Source of the DNA: Bacteroidota bacterium
GTDB taxonomy: Bacteria > Bacteroidota > Bacteroidia > Bacteroidales > VadinHA17
Reading direction: 5' to 3'
Length of the DNA stretch: 64,000 nt
Assembly: GCA_012729475.1 (NCBI GenBank)
Contig: JAAYDB010000021.1
Location: 1 to 64,000, forward strand
The translations under genes and the position numbers were made by a program. The notes under the pieces are model-generated. The model was not told the DNA's origin, ran no database searches, and saw only the letters and a list, made by a program, of their open reading frames with translations. The number at the start of each line of letters is the position of its first letter. Position 1 is the first letter of the stretch. Below are positions 20,368 through 30,963 of the stretch, piece after piece.

Positions 20368-23052
20368 GTGGGTAAACGATTTGCCATATTTATAGTTGTA
20401 CTGCTGGTTTCAGGGCTTGCAATTATGGTTTATTTTCTTCATCAGGGAAGAAAAACAATATTGACCGATCCCTATAAAGCAGTTCCTTCAGATGCTTTTC
20501 TCATCATTGAAACAATAGATCTTCAGAGTTTTCTTAATTCAGTCACTTCAGATAAGGGTATAATGGCAGAGGTGGGAAATGTAAAAGATCTTGACAGACT
20601 GAATACAAAAATAAGGTTTCTGGCCGGGCAGGTCAATACGACCGAGTATCATAAGATTCAAAGTGGCAGCTCGGCAATTATTTCCTTCTCTTTTTCAGAA
20701 AAAGGTAATACTGAAGCCCTACTTTCACTCGCAGTTATAGCCGGCACAAAAATACGCCATCTTAAAGAGATCCTTATATCATCAGGGATAAATACGATAC
20801 AGGATAATAAAATATTTGGGACGAAAGTTCTGGAACTTCCTTATAACACGGATAACAGAGAAGATACAGTATATCTTGCTCTTAAATCGGGTTTGCTCAT
20901 TTGTACTCATTCTGTGGACCTGATGAAAACAACGATAGCCAGGACTTCTATTGGGTCTGATGACATACGCGACAGGCCCGGATTTTCGAGAATTTTTGCA
21001 GCTTCAGGGAAAAATGAGGATAAGATATTTCTGGTTTTTGATAATCTTAAACCAGTTATTAATTCTGTCTTCAGAGACGACTATGTTTCGGCAAGAGGAA
21101 TAGAAAAACTAACTGAATATGCTGTTGGGGATATATATATTAAGGATAACGGGGTTGTTGTTAACGGCTATACAGAGTGTACAGATACATCAAGGATACT
21201 TTATAAATACAAGACAGGAAATGCTACAGCTTTTGATACTTATAAAATATTACCATCAGCTACAGCATTGTTTGAGTCACTTGTTCCGTCATTCAGGTCA
21301 GGTGATGAAAAAGCGGATAATGTTTCTCCCGCTGTGGCAGAACTGGCTTCTTCACTGTCGGAATATACAGGAAATGAAGTTACAAGGGCATATATCAACA
21401 TAAAAGGAAGTAGTGCGGATGAAAATACACTGATAATATATGAACTGACAGACAGGGTATTTGCCGAAAAGATTTTTCTGGATCATTTTTCACAGCAGGA
21501 AAAGGGTACAGCTATCACTTATTTCCATCCGGATAATCAGATAAATATCCCTGTATATAAAACAACTTTCAGGGGCTTTGCTGATGCCATTATTCCCGGA
21601 TTCTCAAGAAATTTTGATGATTCTTATTTTGCTTTTTACAGCAATTATCTTATTACAGGCAGTTCTGATAATACTATTTTCAGTGTCCTTTATGATAATA
21701 TGCTGAAAAAAACTCTGGCAAATGATCTTATCTATAAAGAATTTGAGAGTACACTGCCCAGCGTGTCAGCTTATTACTTCTATTGTGTTCCTTTTCTTAT
21801 AACAGATTATCTGAAGAAATATCTCAGTGATGATATAATCAGTTTCATGGAATCGAATGAGGAATCGCTTAGTAAAATCCAGGCTACAGGGTATCAACTT
21901 ACGCCGAGTAATAATATGATTTATAACAGTCTTTCCGTCTTGTATAAAGAAGAGCCGCGGAAAGAATCGATAACTGACTGGGAGACTCTGCTTGATACCA
22001 TCGCCGGGATAAAACCCTTTTTCTTTACAAATCATATTACGGGAGAAAAGGAGGTTTTTATTCAGGACCTGAAAAACAATGCTTACCTTATAAATGCTGC
22101 AGGGAGGATTTTATGGAAAGTTCCATTGAGAGAGAAGATACAGAGTGCAGTTTATATGATAGATTATTTTCGTAACAATAAGTATCAGTTATTATTCTCA
22201 GGAAAGAATCATCTCCATCTTCTTGACCGTAATGGCAATTACGTTGAGAGATATCCTGTACGCCTCAGGTCGCCGGCTACTAATCCCCTTGCCTTGTTTG
22301 ACTATGATAATAATCAGAATTACAGGCTCCTGATAGCCGGTGAGGATAAGATGGTTTATGCCTATGATAAATCAGGCAGTATAGTAAAGGGATGGAGAAC
22401 ATTCAGTACAAACAGTGTTGTCAGTTCAGAAATATGCTGGTTCAGGATCTCCGGGAAGGATTATCTGATTACAGCAGATGAAACCTCTTTGTATTTCACT
22501 GACCGTACAGGTAAAACAAGGCTCACATTAAAAGAGCACGTAACAAAAGCGAGGGGATCATCGATCAGACTTGATCCAGGGTCCAATCCCTGTGTTATAT
22601 GTTCAGGTCCTGACGGAACTATTCAGCATATATATTTCGACGGTAGTGTGAAAAAATCAAAGAAACGGGAATTTTCAATTGACCATTCGTTTGATTTTTT
22701 TGATGTAGACGGGGATGGTTTTGGTGAATATATTTTTATTGATAATGGCATATTGTATCTTTACGACAATAACGGATCCGAATTGTTCAACAGAAAATTC
22801 GGCTCGGATGAGCTCGGTGGACCGATAAATTTTATTTTCAGTTCATCGGACAGGAAGATAGGAGTATTTGACATACAGAATAAACAGATATTCCTGGTTG
22901 ACAGTGAAGGTAACACAATGAGCGGCTTCCCCTTGCGGGGCGCTTCAATGTTTTCCATAGGAAGGCTCACCGGCTCGAATGACTGGAATCTTATAGTAGG
23001 AGGCACAGACAGGTTCCTTTACAATTATAAGCTGAATACCAGGATCAAATAG
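20368..23052 (+). CDS. Large DUF3352-like envelope protein with C-terminal beta-propeller-like repeats
   Basis: GTG start; N-terminal signal anchor; DPYKAVPSDAFLIIETIDLQSF; C-terminal repeated YAYDKSG / LYDNNGSELF / FDVDGDGFGEY motifs. Confidence 0.6.
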   Translation: MGKRFAIFIVVLLVSGLAIMVYFLHQGRKTILTDPYKAVPSDAFLIIETIDLQSFLNSVTSDKGIMAEVGNVKDLDRLNTKIRFLAGQVNTTEYHKIQSGSSAIISFSFSEKGNTEALLSLAVIAGTKIRHLKEILISSGINTIQDNKIFGTKVLELPYNTDNREDTVYLALKSGLLICTHSVDLMKTTIARTSIGSDDIRDRPGFSRIFAASGKNEDKIFLVFDNLKPVINSVFRDDYVSARGIEKLTEYAVGDIYIKDNGVVVNGYTECTDTSRILYKYKTGNATAFDTYKILPSATALFESLVPSFRSGDEKADNVSPAVAELASSLSEYTGNEVTRAYINIKGSSADENTLIIYELTDRVFAEKIFLDHFSQQEKGTAITYFHPDNQINIPVYKTTFRGFADAIIPGFSRNFDDSYFAFYSNYLITGSSDNTIFSVLYDNMLKKTLANDLIYKEFESTLPSVSAYYFYCVPFLITDYLKKYLSDDIISFMESNEESLSKIQATGYQLTPSNNMIYNSLSVLYKEEPRKESITDWETLLDTIAGIKPFFFTNHITGEKEVFIQDLKNNAYLINAAGRILWKVPLREKIQSAVYMIDYFRNNKYQLLFSGKNHLHLLDRNGNYVERYPVRLRSPATNPLALFDYDNNQNYRLLIAGEDKMVYAYDKSGSIVKGWRTFSTNSVVSSEICWFRISGKDYLITADETSLYFTDRTGKTRLTLKEHVTKARGSSIRLDPGSNPCVICSGPDGTIQHIYFDGSVKKSKKREFSIDHSFDFFDVDGDGFGEYIFIDNGILYLYDNNGSELFNRKFGSDELGGPINFIFSSSDRKIGVFDIQNKQIFLVDSEGNTMSGFPLRGASMFSIGRLTGSNDWNLIVGGTDRFLYNYKLNTRIK

Positions 23053-23059
23053 ATAGAAT

Positions 23060-24541
23060 ATGAATGTTAAAATGAAATTATTACTGACTTTACTGTTGAT
23101 ATCAGGTATTTGTACCGAAGCATTATCCCAGAACAGCCAGGTAATGTATTACATGAATCTGCCCCAGAATCATTTTTTGAATCCTGCTCTGCGGCCAACA
23201 AATAAAGTATATATAGGTCTTCCTGTCATATCGGGTATTAATATGAATATGAACAATAATATTCTGAATTTCAAAGATATGTTTTTTGAAGGGCAGTCTG
23301 CTGATTCCATTGCTCTCATAAGTGAAGGCTTTGATGCTGCACGTTTTCTGTCAGAAAGAGGGGATAATAATTTTTTAAGGGAGGAAGCCTCTGTCCAGGT
23401 TTTTGGATTGGGATTCTCAGCAGGTAAGGACATGTATGTTTTTATTGACTACAATATCCGGGAGGAAGGTAATTTTCTTTTTCCAGGAGATCTGTTCCGC
23501 CTGGCTTTTTATGAAGAAGAAGTGCTGGCCGGAAATTCTTACGACCTGGCTGGATTAAACCTTGGAGCACAATTATATAATGAGTTTGGCATTGGGTTTT
23601 CGAAAAATATCACCGACAGATTCAGAATAGGAGTGAAAGGAAAACTCCTTACCGGCATTGCGGATGTGAGACTGACAACCCACAGGTTCAATGCCGCGAT
23701 AGCTGCTGATTATTCTCAGACATGGGATTCAGAAATGACTATGGATGTCAGTGGACCGGTGACCATTGAATGGGATGAAGAAGAAGACGTGCCTTCCGGG
23801 ATAGTGTTTGATGAAAGCCGGTTTGAATCACCGGAAGATATTGTAAAAAATGTCCTCAGTACCGGGAACAAAGGATTCGGACTTGATATAGGTGCATTAT
23901 ATAATATTAATGATAAATTATCTGTTTCGGCTGCTGTAACCGATCTGGGTTTTATCAGCTGGAAAGAGGATGTAACCAATATACAGGCAGAGAGTGAATT
24001 TGTGTTTACAGGAGAAAATCTTCAGGATGTGTATGAAGGTTCGACAGACTTTGAAGATATTGCTGAAGCTTATATCGATTCCCTGATGAATTCAATAATT
24101 TTTTCCAGAACTTATAATCAGTATAAAACCAGCCTTTCATACGGCATAACAGCTGGTGGCAGCTATAAGCTCTCCAAATCATTCTCTGTAGGATTATTAT
24201 CCCATACAAGATACAGGGATAACAGATATCACGAAGCCCTTACACTATCGGCGAATCTGAATATCAGAAATATGTTTTCTACCAGTATCGCTTATACCGC
24301 TACTAATTACCGACAGAATAATATTGGTCTTGGTCTGGCATTTAGGGCGGGCTGGTTTCAGATCTATGCAATGGCTGACAGAATTCCACTGAGCTGGAAA
24401 CATGTAACAGATATCGATGGGGGAAAGATCCCTTTGCCGGAAATATGGAATACTGCTCATGCCAGACTTGGAATAAACCTGTGTTTCGGTAACAAAGAGT
24501 TTTCCGGAAGAAATGATAAACCAATGATCCAGATACAATAA
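23060..24541 (+). CDS. DUF5723-like outer-membrane beta-barrel protein
   Basis: Signal peptide; NLPQNHFLNPALRPTNKVYIGLPVISGINM; GIGFSKNITDRFRIGVKGKLLTG barrel-type strands. Confidence 0.65.
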   Translation: MNVKMKLLLTLLLISGICTEALSQNSQVMYYMNLPQNHFLNPALRPTNKVYIGLPVISGINMNMNNNILNFKDMFFEGQSADSIALISEGFDAARFLSERGDNNFLREEASVQVFGLGFSAGKDMYVFIDYNIREEGNFLFPGDLFRLAFYEEEVLAGNSYDLAGLNLGAQLYNEFGIGFSKNITDRFRIGVKGKLLTGIADVRLTTHRFNAAIAADYSQTWDSEMTMDVSGPVTIEWDEEEDVPSGIVFDESRFESPEDIVKNVLSTGNKGFGLDIGALYNINDKLSVSAAVTDLGFISWKEDVTNIQAESEFVFTGENLQDVYEGSTDFEDIAEAYIDSLMNSIIFSRTYNQYKTSLSYGITAGGSYKLSKSFSVGLLSHTRYRDNRYHEALTLSANLNIRNMFSTSIAYTATNYRQNNIGLGLAFRAGWFQIYAMADRIPLSWKHVTDIDGGKIPLPEIWNTAHARLGINLCFGNKEFSGRNDKPMIQIQ

Positions 24542-24556
24542 ATAAAATTTTTTGAG

Positions 24557-24745
24557 ATGGTCATCTTAGTACGACTGATATTAATTGTAATTATTATAAT
24601 GCTTCTTTTCCGTTCTTTTTCAGGGTTCAGGATTGTTGATAAGAACAAGGAGAGGGAAGCTGAAGCTGATCGCATAAGGCGTCAGAAAGACAAAAAAGTA
24701 TCAAAAGATACGGGAGAGTTTGTTGAATACGAAGAAGTGGACTGA
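24557..24745 (+). CDS. Small membrane protein (DUF4834-like)
   Basis: 62 aa, single TM then charged tail, 15 bp after the preceding gene. Confidence 0.5.
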   Translation: MVILVRLILIVIIIMLLFRSFSGFRIVDKNKEREAEADRIRRQKDKKVSKDTGEFVEYEEVD

Positions 24746-24748
24746 TTC

Positions 24749-25516
24749 TTAAACGGAATTATTATTTTCTGTTGATTTTAATTGCTTTGCCAGGGAATTG
24801 GCAAAGACAAAATCGTTCAGGATCTGGTTATCGGAATGGAGTATTTCTTTGTTGGTCCCTTCCCAGCACTTAATCCCTTCATGAATAAATATTACCTTTT
24901 CGCCTATTTCAACGACTGAATTCATGTCGTGTGTATTCACTATGGTTGTCATTGAATATTCTTCAGTCAGCTCTTTTATCAGTTCATCAATAAGTATTGC
25001 AGTAAGAGGATCAAGACCAGAATTTGGCTCATCGCAGAAAAGGTACTTCGGGTTTAGGGCTATGGCCCGCGCAATGGCTACACGTTTCTTCATGCCACCC
25101 GACAGCTCTGAGGGATACAGCTTATTTGAATTAATAATATCAACTCTTTTAAGGCAGAAATTTACTCTTTCAGTTTTTTCTTCAAGGGTTTTGCCGGTGA
25201 ACATATCAAGAGGAAATCTCACATTCTGTTCAACTGTAAAGAAATCGAACAATGCACTTCCCTGAAAGAGCATTCCCATCTGTTCCCGTATCTTTTTCCT
25301 TTCTTCAAAATCAAGGTTATTAAACAGGATATCTTCAAACCATATCTCACCATTGTCCGGTTCATGAAGGCCCACAATTGATTTCAGCAGAACAGTTTTG
25401 CCGGATCCGCTACGGCCTATGATAAGATTTGTTTTTCCCGTTTCAAAGGTGACAGATATATTATCCAGAACTAATCTGCCATCAAATGTTTTGTTAAGAT
25501 TTTCTACCCTGATCAT
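24749..25516 (-). CDS. mlaF: MlaF-like ABC transporter ATP-binding protein
   Basis: Walker A GRSGSGKT; LSGGMKKRVAIARAIALNPKYLFCDEPNSGLDP; overlaps mlaE by 4 bp. Confidence 0.82.
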   Translation of the reverse strand: MIRVENLNKTFDGRLVLDNISVTFETGKTNLIIGRSGSGKTVLLKSIVGLHEPDNGEIWFEDILFNNLDFEERKKIREQMGMLFQGSALFDFFTVEQNVRFPLDMFTGKTLEEKTERVNFCLKRVDIINSNKLYPSELSGGMKKRVAIARAIALNPKYLFCDEPNSGLDPLTAILIDELIKELTEEYSMTTIVNTHDMNSVVEIGEKVIFIHEGIKCWEGTNKEILHSDNQILNDFVFANSLAKQLKSTENNNSV

Positions 25517-26256
25517 GATAACAATAATTGGGTAAGAATTACATTAAAAAGGAGGATCAGAACACTGCTGTATACAACGGCTTTCGTACTTGCACGTCCC
25601 ACTTCGAGTGAACCTCCTTCAACAAAATAGCCATGGAAGGCTGAAACACTTGTGATAATAAAGGCAAAAAACAAAGTTTTTATTATTGAATAAGTAATAT
25701 AATAAGGGATAAATGCATACTGAATTCCGTATATGAAATCCTCTGAGGTTATTACTCCGGCTGTTGTACCCGCAAGCCAGCCTCCAAGGATTGCTACAAT
25801 AATACTGATGAGGGTAAGGAGGGGGTTGAAGAGAAGAGTCGCTATGATTTTCGGAAGAATAAGGTAAGAAGCCGAATTGACACCCATCATTTCAAGGGCG
25901 TCAATCTGTTCTGTGACTCGCATGGTCCCAATTTCTGATGCAATATTAGAACCCACTTTCCCAGCAAGAATGAGAGCAGAGATAGTGGATGAAAACTCAA
26001 GTATTATAGAGTCGCGGCATCCAAGTCCGATCAGGTAAGTAGGGTATATGGGATTCTCAGTATTGTATGCTGTCTGAAGTGTAATTACAGCACCCATGAA
26101 GAAAGAGATGATAGAAATGATTCCCACAGAATTTACCCCAAGATAAACCATTTCGTGCATGGTTTGCTGGTAATAGATCAAGGGTTTTTCAGGTTTTGAA
26201 AAAACCTTTTTCAGCATAATAAAATATAATCCGAGTTGTCTTAGAAAAACTAACAT
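25513..26256 (-). CDS. mlaE: MlaE-like lipid-transport permease
   Basis: GAVITLQTAYN...LAGKVGSNIASEIGTMRVTEQIDALEMMGVN. Confidence 0.88.
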   Translation of the reverse strand: MLVFLRQLGLYFIMLKKVFSKPEKPLIYYQQTMHEMVYLGVNSVGIISIISFFMGAVITLQTAYNTENPIYPTYLIGLGCRDSIILEFSSTISALILAGKVGSNIASEIGTMRVTEQIDALEMMGVNSASYLILPKIIATLLFNPLLTLISIIVAILGGWLAGTTAGVITSEDFIYGIQYAFIPYYITYSIIKTLFFAFIITSVSAFHGYFVEGGSLEVGRASTKAVVYSSVLILLFNVILTQLLLS

Positions 26257-26373
26257 GTAGTATAAATTGAGTTCAAAATTACAAATTATTGCTCTATTTC
26301 TTCAATCAGACTAAAAAAGCCTAAGCAATAATTATATATTTGTAAATAAATATACCTTTATAATTCATAGGAT

Positions 26374-27459
26374 ATGGATAACCGCTATGTGATTATAATG
26401 GCTGGAGGCATAGGCAGTCGTTTCTGGCCTCTCAGCCGACGCGAAAAACCCAAGCAGTTTATTGATATACTCGGCACCGGAGAGACCTTTATACAGCAAA
26501 CGTTCAGGCGTTTTAAAGCACTTTGCCCACCGGAAAATATATTCGTTGTTACAGGTGACCGGCATAAAGATATTGTTCTTGAGCAGCTTGATATTGATCC
26601 GTCAAATGTACTGGCAGAACCTTTCAGGCGTAATACAGCACCCTGTCTGGCTTATGGTACCTTCAGGATCTTACAGAAGGATCCCCGGGCAGTAATTACT
26701 GTCACACCCGCAGATCATCTTATATTAAAAGAAGAAGAGTTTGGGAAAGTGATTGGTGAAAGCATTGATTTTGTAAGAGAAAATGATGTTCTTCTAACAT
26801 TAGGTATTAAGCCTGACCGCCCTGAAACAGGGTACGGTTATATACAGGCTGATTATAAAAAGAAAATGGAAGGTTTCGATAATTTGTATAAAGTGAAAAC
26901 ATTCACTGAAAAACCAGATATCGAACTTGCAGGGAAATTTATTCAAAGTGGTGATTTTTACTGGAATTCAGGGATCTTTATCTGGAATATAAGCAGTATT
27001 GTGGCGGCCTTTGAGAAGCATCTGCCAGATATGTTTACAGTGTTTGAAGAGGGTAAAAATATGATAGGCACTGATAAGGAAATGAATTTCATACGACGCA
27101 CCTATGCCGAGTGTAAAAATATATCTATTGATTACGCGATAATGGAAAAAGCAGATAATGTGTATGTTAAATGCACTGATATAGGCTGGTCTGATCTTGG
27201 TACATGGAGTTCTCTGTACGAACATTCAAGGACTGATAAGGATGGGAATTCGGTGATCAGTGGAAATGTATTTTCTTATAACAATAAAAGGAATATAATA
27301 AATATATCCGGCAGTAAGGTTGCCATAATAGAAGGGCTGGAGGATTATATAATTGTTGAATCTGATGATGTCCTTCTAATTGTCAGAAAAGAGGAGGAAC
27401 AGAATATCAAGAATTATCTTGAGGATATAAAGAAGGAGACAGGGGAGAAGTATTTATAA
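26374..27459 (+). CDS. manC: Mannose-1-phosphate guanylyltransferase
   Basis: IMAGGIGSRFWPLSRREKPKQF; EKPD; DIGWSDLGTWSSLYE. Confidence 0.92.
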   Translation: MDNRYVIIMAGGIGSRFWPLSRREKPKQFIDILGTGETFIQQTFRRFKALCPPENIFVVTGDRHKDIVLEQLDIDPSNVLAEPFRRNTAPCLAYGTFRILQKDPRAVITVTPADHLILKEEEFGKVIGESIDFVRENDVLLTLGIKPDRPETGYGYIQADYKKKMEGFDNLYKVKTFTEKPDIELAGKFIQSGDFYWNSGIFIWNISSIVAAFEKHLPDMFTVFEEGKNMIGTDKEMNFIRRTYAECKNISIDYAIMEKADNVYVKCTDIGWSDLGTWSSLYEHSRTDKDGNSVISGNVFSYNNKRNIINISGSKVAIIEGLEDYIIVESDDVLLIVRKEEEQNIKNYLEDIKKETGEKYL

Positions 27460-27462
27460 AAA

Positions 27463-27488
27463 CATCCCCTTCCGGTTGGGAGGGGATG
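27463..27488 (+). terminator. Hairpin after manC
   Basis: CATCCCCTTCC/GGGAGGGGATG arms with a short loop, 3 bp after the manC stop. Confidence 0.55.
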
Positions 27489-27535
27489 AAATCAGGGCTT
27501 AAATGGCCCTTATTAATTCCTGTTTCAGTTTAATT

Positions 27536-28399
27536 CTAGTATTCCCAGAGGTCATGTTCGAGGTTGAACAATTCGGTTTTAAGCCTTTCTGATTCAAAAA
27601 GAGAAGCCTTACCGACAGTATATTCATTTATTGTTCTATCGTTAAATACATTTGACTCACCCCAGATGATGCTTCCAAATCGTCTTTGCATGAAGAGGTC
27701 ATCGAATGATAATCTTTGGGCATCGTTATTTGAAACAACAGCTTCATTTTTAGCCAGTATATCTCTTATTTCATCAAATTTAACCCAGAAAAGGGGTTTC
27801 CTCATGGCTCTTTGAAGTTCGGGGTCTACACCCATCCAGTAGGGGCATACTGCAATTATTCTGACATCCAGCTTGGAGAGTTTTTTATCAAAGAACCATT
27901 CTTCGTAGATGAGTAATTGTTTTACATCTTCCGGTTTAGCTTGTTCTGTTATAGTGGAGTCGCGTGTATCACCGGCAGCATTTATTTGTATCTGCTGTGT
28001 TCTTGTTGTGGCTCCCATATTACTTTCGATATCCTGATATGTAGTTGGTACATTGATATCAAGTACGGAATATGCGGTTATATTACCTGCTTTTATCTCG
28101 TCAAGAAGGATATTGATAAAACTCTTTCTGCCATCGCGGGTTGCGAGAGTGGGATAATAGAGAGGATGGTTGATCTTTTCACGAAGATCAATAAGCCTGT
28201 AGTATCTGTTCGACCAGATAACATCTGCCTCTCTGAGGAATGCATAATTGATCTTTTGTGTCTCCGGAATAGATTTCTGGTAAATATCGCCGAATGATTG
28301 CACCTGGGCATAGGATATCCCACCAAACAGCAATACGATAATTCCCAAAATTATTTTTTTACTCATAGCTATATTATTTTTTCTATTTCTATTCAACAA
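27536..28399 (-). CDS. gldN: T9SS ring protein GldN/PorN
   Basis: YAFLREADVIWSNRYYRLIDLREKINHPLYYP; downstream of gldM. Confidence 0.92.
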   Translation of the reverse strand: MLNRNRKNNIAMSKKIILGIIVLLFGGISYAQVQSFGDIYQKSIPETQKINYAFLREADVIWSNRYYRLIDLREKINHPLYYPTLATRDGRKSFINILLDEIKAGNITAYSVLDINVPTTYQDIESNMGATTRTQQIQINAAGDTRDSTITEQAKPEDVKQLLIYEEWFFDKKLSKLDVRIIAVCPYWMGVDPELQRAMRKPLFWVKFDEIRDILAKNEAVVSNNDAQRLSFDDLFMQRRFGSIIWGESNVFNDRTINEYTVGKASLFESERLKTELFNLEHDLWEY

Positions 28400-28402
28400 A
28401 TA

Positions 28403-30004
28403 TTATTCAATCTGCAGTATAATAGGACTCAGGTCAACAGTTTTTTTATCCGGGCCTACTGCTTTAATATCTTTAATAGTAAGGTATTTTCCTCTGGTAA
28501 GGCGGCTCAGGAGTTCTTTTTGCTGAGCTGTAAGGCTACTGCTGGAACTTTTTTCTTCGAAGTCGCCCATTCTGTCTGAGTAGAGTACAGTGAATCCTGT
28601 AACATACCATTGCAGGTCGAAATCAAAATCGGGTAATACGGCAAAGACACCCTGTTGTGCCACAGCAACGTTTCTTGAAATGGATCCGGAGTTTTTACCT
28701 GCAAACCGGGCTTCAGGTCTTGGAACAGGTTTTACTCTGAATTCGTAAGGAGCGTAGGTCATTGTTTTTCCGCTGGCATCGGTAGAAGAAACAATTACCT
28801 GGACATTCTGTCTCTCAGCAGATGGTCTTACTGACCAGCTGCCCCTGAAATTTTCACCTTTGGAATTCTTGACTTTTTCTGTAGATATAGTACCGTTAAC
28901 GACCCTTATCTTTATATTATTAGGACTTACTCCGGGAACAGATACGTCAATAGGATTGGGGATACCGTAATACATCACGTTCATTGCGGTAGGAGAGCAT
29001 ATTACATTGGGCTCACCTACAGAGTAGGATGAACTGAAAGGATATTCTCTCATTGTACCGTCGGGAGCTTTTATTGAGATTACTCCGCCCCAGGTTCTTG
29101 AACCGGTTGTAGAAGGTTTGACACTATAGATACCTTTTCCTGTCTCGTCGAGGGGAAGTTTCTGTTCGCCTACAGTGATCTCCGGTTGCTGTGTAGTGTC
29201 TGTTGCTGAAAGGAACACCCGGGCATTGTAACTGGAGCCGAGGGTGATATAACTTGCGTCGGGTATAACAATAGCACTCAGTTTATTGAATTTAAATGAA
29301 GATGCATCAATCTGGGTATAGAGGTGATTGATAACTTCAGTTTCTGCATTTCTTACGTCTACCTGTATTTTGGACAGAAGAGCAGTAGCTCCTACAACAG
29401 GCATCGTTTGAAACATAAGGTTAACCCATGGTTCTGTTTCTCCGTCTTCATTTTTGGAATCATCTGTATTCAGTGTCTGGCGAAGAGCGTCCTCTGCTTC
29501 AGGGAATTTCCCTTCGAGGACAGAAATAAGAAAATCGCGGTAATCATCTATTGCTGCTTTCAGGTGATATCCTTTTCCTGCTTCATTGGAACCGACAAGT
29601 ATTTCTGAAGGGACATTGTTTTCATCATATCTTTTGACTTGTGTGATATCGATAGATGTTCCTGAAATTGCAGGAGGGTTTTCCTCTTTCTCAGCTGTTT
29701 TTATTATTTCAATTTTCAGATCCTGGATAAAATTATAAAGCTCATCGGCACGTTCTTTAACCTGAAAGGCTTTGTCTTTATAAGGGCCTGCTTTTGTAGG
29801 ATTCTCAGCTGCGGCTCTGGTAAACTGCTCGTAATAGATATTATTTTTCTTAACATAGTTTTCGACGGTAAGAGTAAGACCTTTGTCGACCTGCATAAAT
29901 GCTTTCACAGCCTCTTTTGATACGTTAAGAGCAAGCATGGCAGTCAGCACCAGGTACATCATACCTATCATTTTTTGTCGCGGTGATAGCTTTTCGTGAG
30001 CCAT
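28403..30004 (-). CDS. gldM: T9SS motor/periplasmic protein GldM/PorM
   Basis: LSPRQKMIGMMYLVLTAMLALNVSKEAVKAF N-terminus. Confidence 0.95.
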   Translation of the reverse strand: MAHEKLSPRQKMIGMMYLVLTAMLALNVSKEAVKAFMQVDKGLTLTVENYVKKNNIYYEQFTRAAAENPTKAGPYKDKAFQVKERADELYNFIQDLKIEIIKTAEKEENPPAISGTSIDITQVKRYDENNVPSEILVGSNEAGKGYHLKAAIDDYRDFLISVLEGKFPEAEDALRQTLNTDDSKNEDGETEPWVNLMFQTMPVVGATALLSKIQVDVRNAETEVINHLYTQIDASSFKFNKLSAIVIPDASYITLGSSYNARVFLSATDTTQQPEITVGEQKLPLDETGKGIYSVKPSTTGSRTWGGVISIKAPDGTMREYPFSSSYSVGEPNVICSPTAMNVMYYGIPNPIDVSVPGVSPNNIKIRVVNGTISTEKVKNSKGENFRGSWSVRPSAERQNVQVIVSSTDASGKTMTYAPYEFRVKPVPRPEARFAGKNSGSISRNVAVAQQGVFAVLPDFDFDLQWYVTGFTVLYSDRMGDFEEKSSSSSLTAQQKELLSRLTRGKYLTIKDIKAVGPDKKTVDLSPIILQIE

Positions 30005-30043
30005 TTTTTAAAGTTGTTTAATAGTGAGAAATAAATTACTATG

Positions 30044-30925
30044 CTACTTGACATTCATAGCAGCAAGCATATTTCCATAAACATTATTAAGAGCTGACAG
30101 GTTATCGTTGAGTTTTGTTATTTGTTCGCGGTATTTCGTTGTATCACCTGCTGAATCAGTAAGATTTTTCATAAGATCCTGCACTCCGTTAAACAGTTTG
30201 TCAGACTCTTTAAGATGTTCATCAGCACCTTTTTTCTGAATTTCGTAAACTGCATTAAGGGCTGACAGATTTTTATTAAGGGCTTCCAGTTGTTCCTGGT
30301 ATGATTTCCCTCCCATTTCGATCACGGAAAGAGAATCAGCTATATTTTTGTAGTTAGAGCCGGTTTCATTAATTACATTTGTAGTATTCTGGTATGATTC
30401 AGCAAGTTTGCCAAGGGATTCATTTGCATAGGCAATTGTATCCTTGTATTTTGCTGATGCAGCTGAGATATCGCCCATAGCGTTTATGTTGGATGTTGTT
30501 TCACTCAGTTTTTTCATACCTACTCCAAGATTTTGAAATAATTCCGGTGTGATATCTGCTTTTTCGAGCATCTCATCAAATTTTGCCAGAGCTGCTGATC
30601 CGGCTCCGCCACCGCCACCGGCTTCATATCCTCTTCCGCGGAATCTTGAACTTTGAACAGGCAATTCATCCATGTCATCGTCAGGGATACCTGCAAGTTC
30701 AGGATAAACTAAAGTCCAGTCTACTTCCTCATGAAGAGGTTCGAAAGCTGAGAAGAAGAAAATGACAGCTTCTGTTAAAAGGCCTACTGTAAGCATTGTT
30801 CCTGCCAGTGGCCAGTGCTGTATCTTGAACAGTGCACCGACGATTACTACGGAAGCTCCTAAACCGTAAAGTTTAGCAATAAAATTCTTCCACCCGCTGC
30901 TTTGTACTAATTCTGCTAGGCTCAT
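30044..30925 (-). CDS. gldL: T9SS inner-membrane motor protein GldL/PorL
   Basis: KLYGLGASVVIVGALFKIQHWPLAGTMLTVGLLTEAVIFFFSAFEP. Confidence 0.95.
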   Translation of the reverse strand: MSLAELVQSSGWKNFIAKLYGLGASVVIVGALFKIQHWPLAGTMLTVGLLTEAVIFFFSAFEPLHEEVDWTLVYPELAGIPDDDMDELPVQSSRFRGRGYEAGGGGGAGSAALAKFDEMLEKADITPELFQNLGVGMKKLSETTSNINAMGDISAASAKYKDTIAYANESLGKLAESYQNTTNVINETGSNYKNIADSLSVIEMGGKSYQEQLEALNKNLSALNAVYEIQKKGADEHLKESDKLFNGVQDLMKNLTDSAGDTTKYREQITKLNDNLSALNNVYGNMLAAMNVK

Positions 30926-30963
30926 ACCTGATATTTTTAGTTTTGGTTATTTCAATTGAATAT

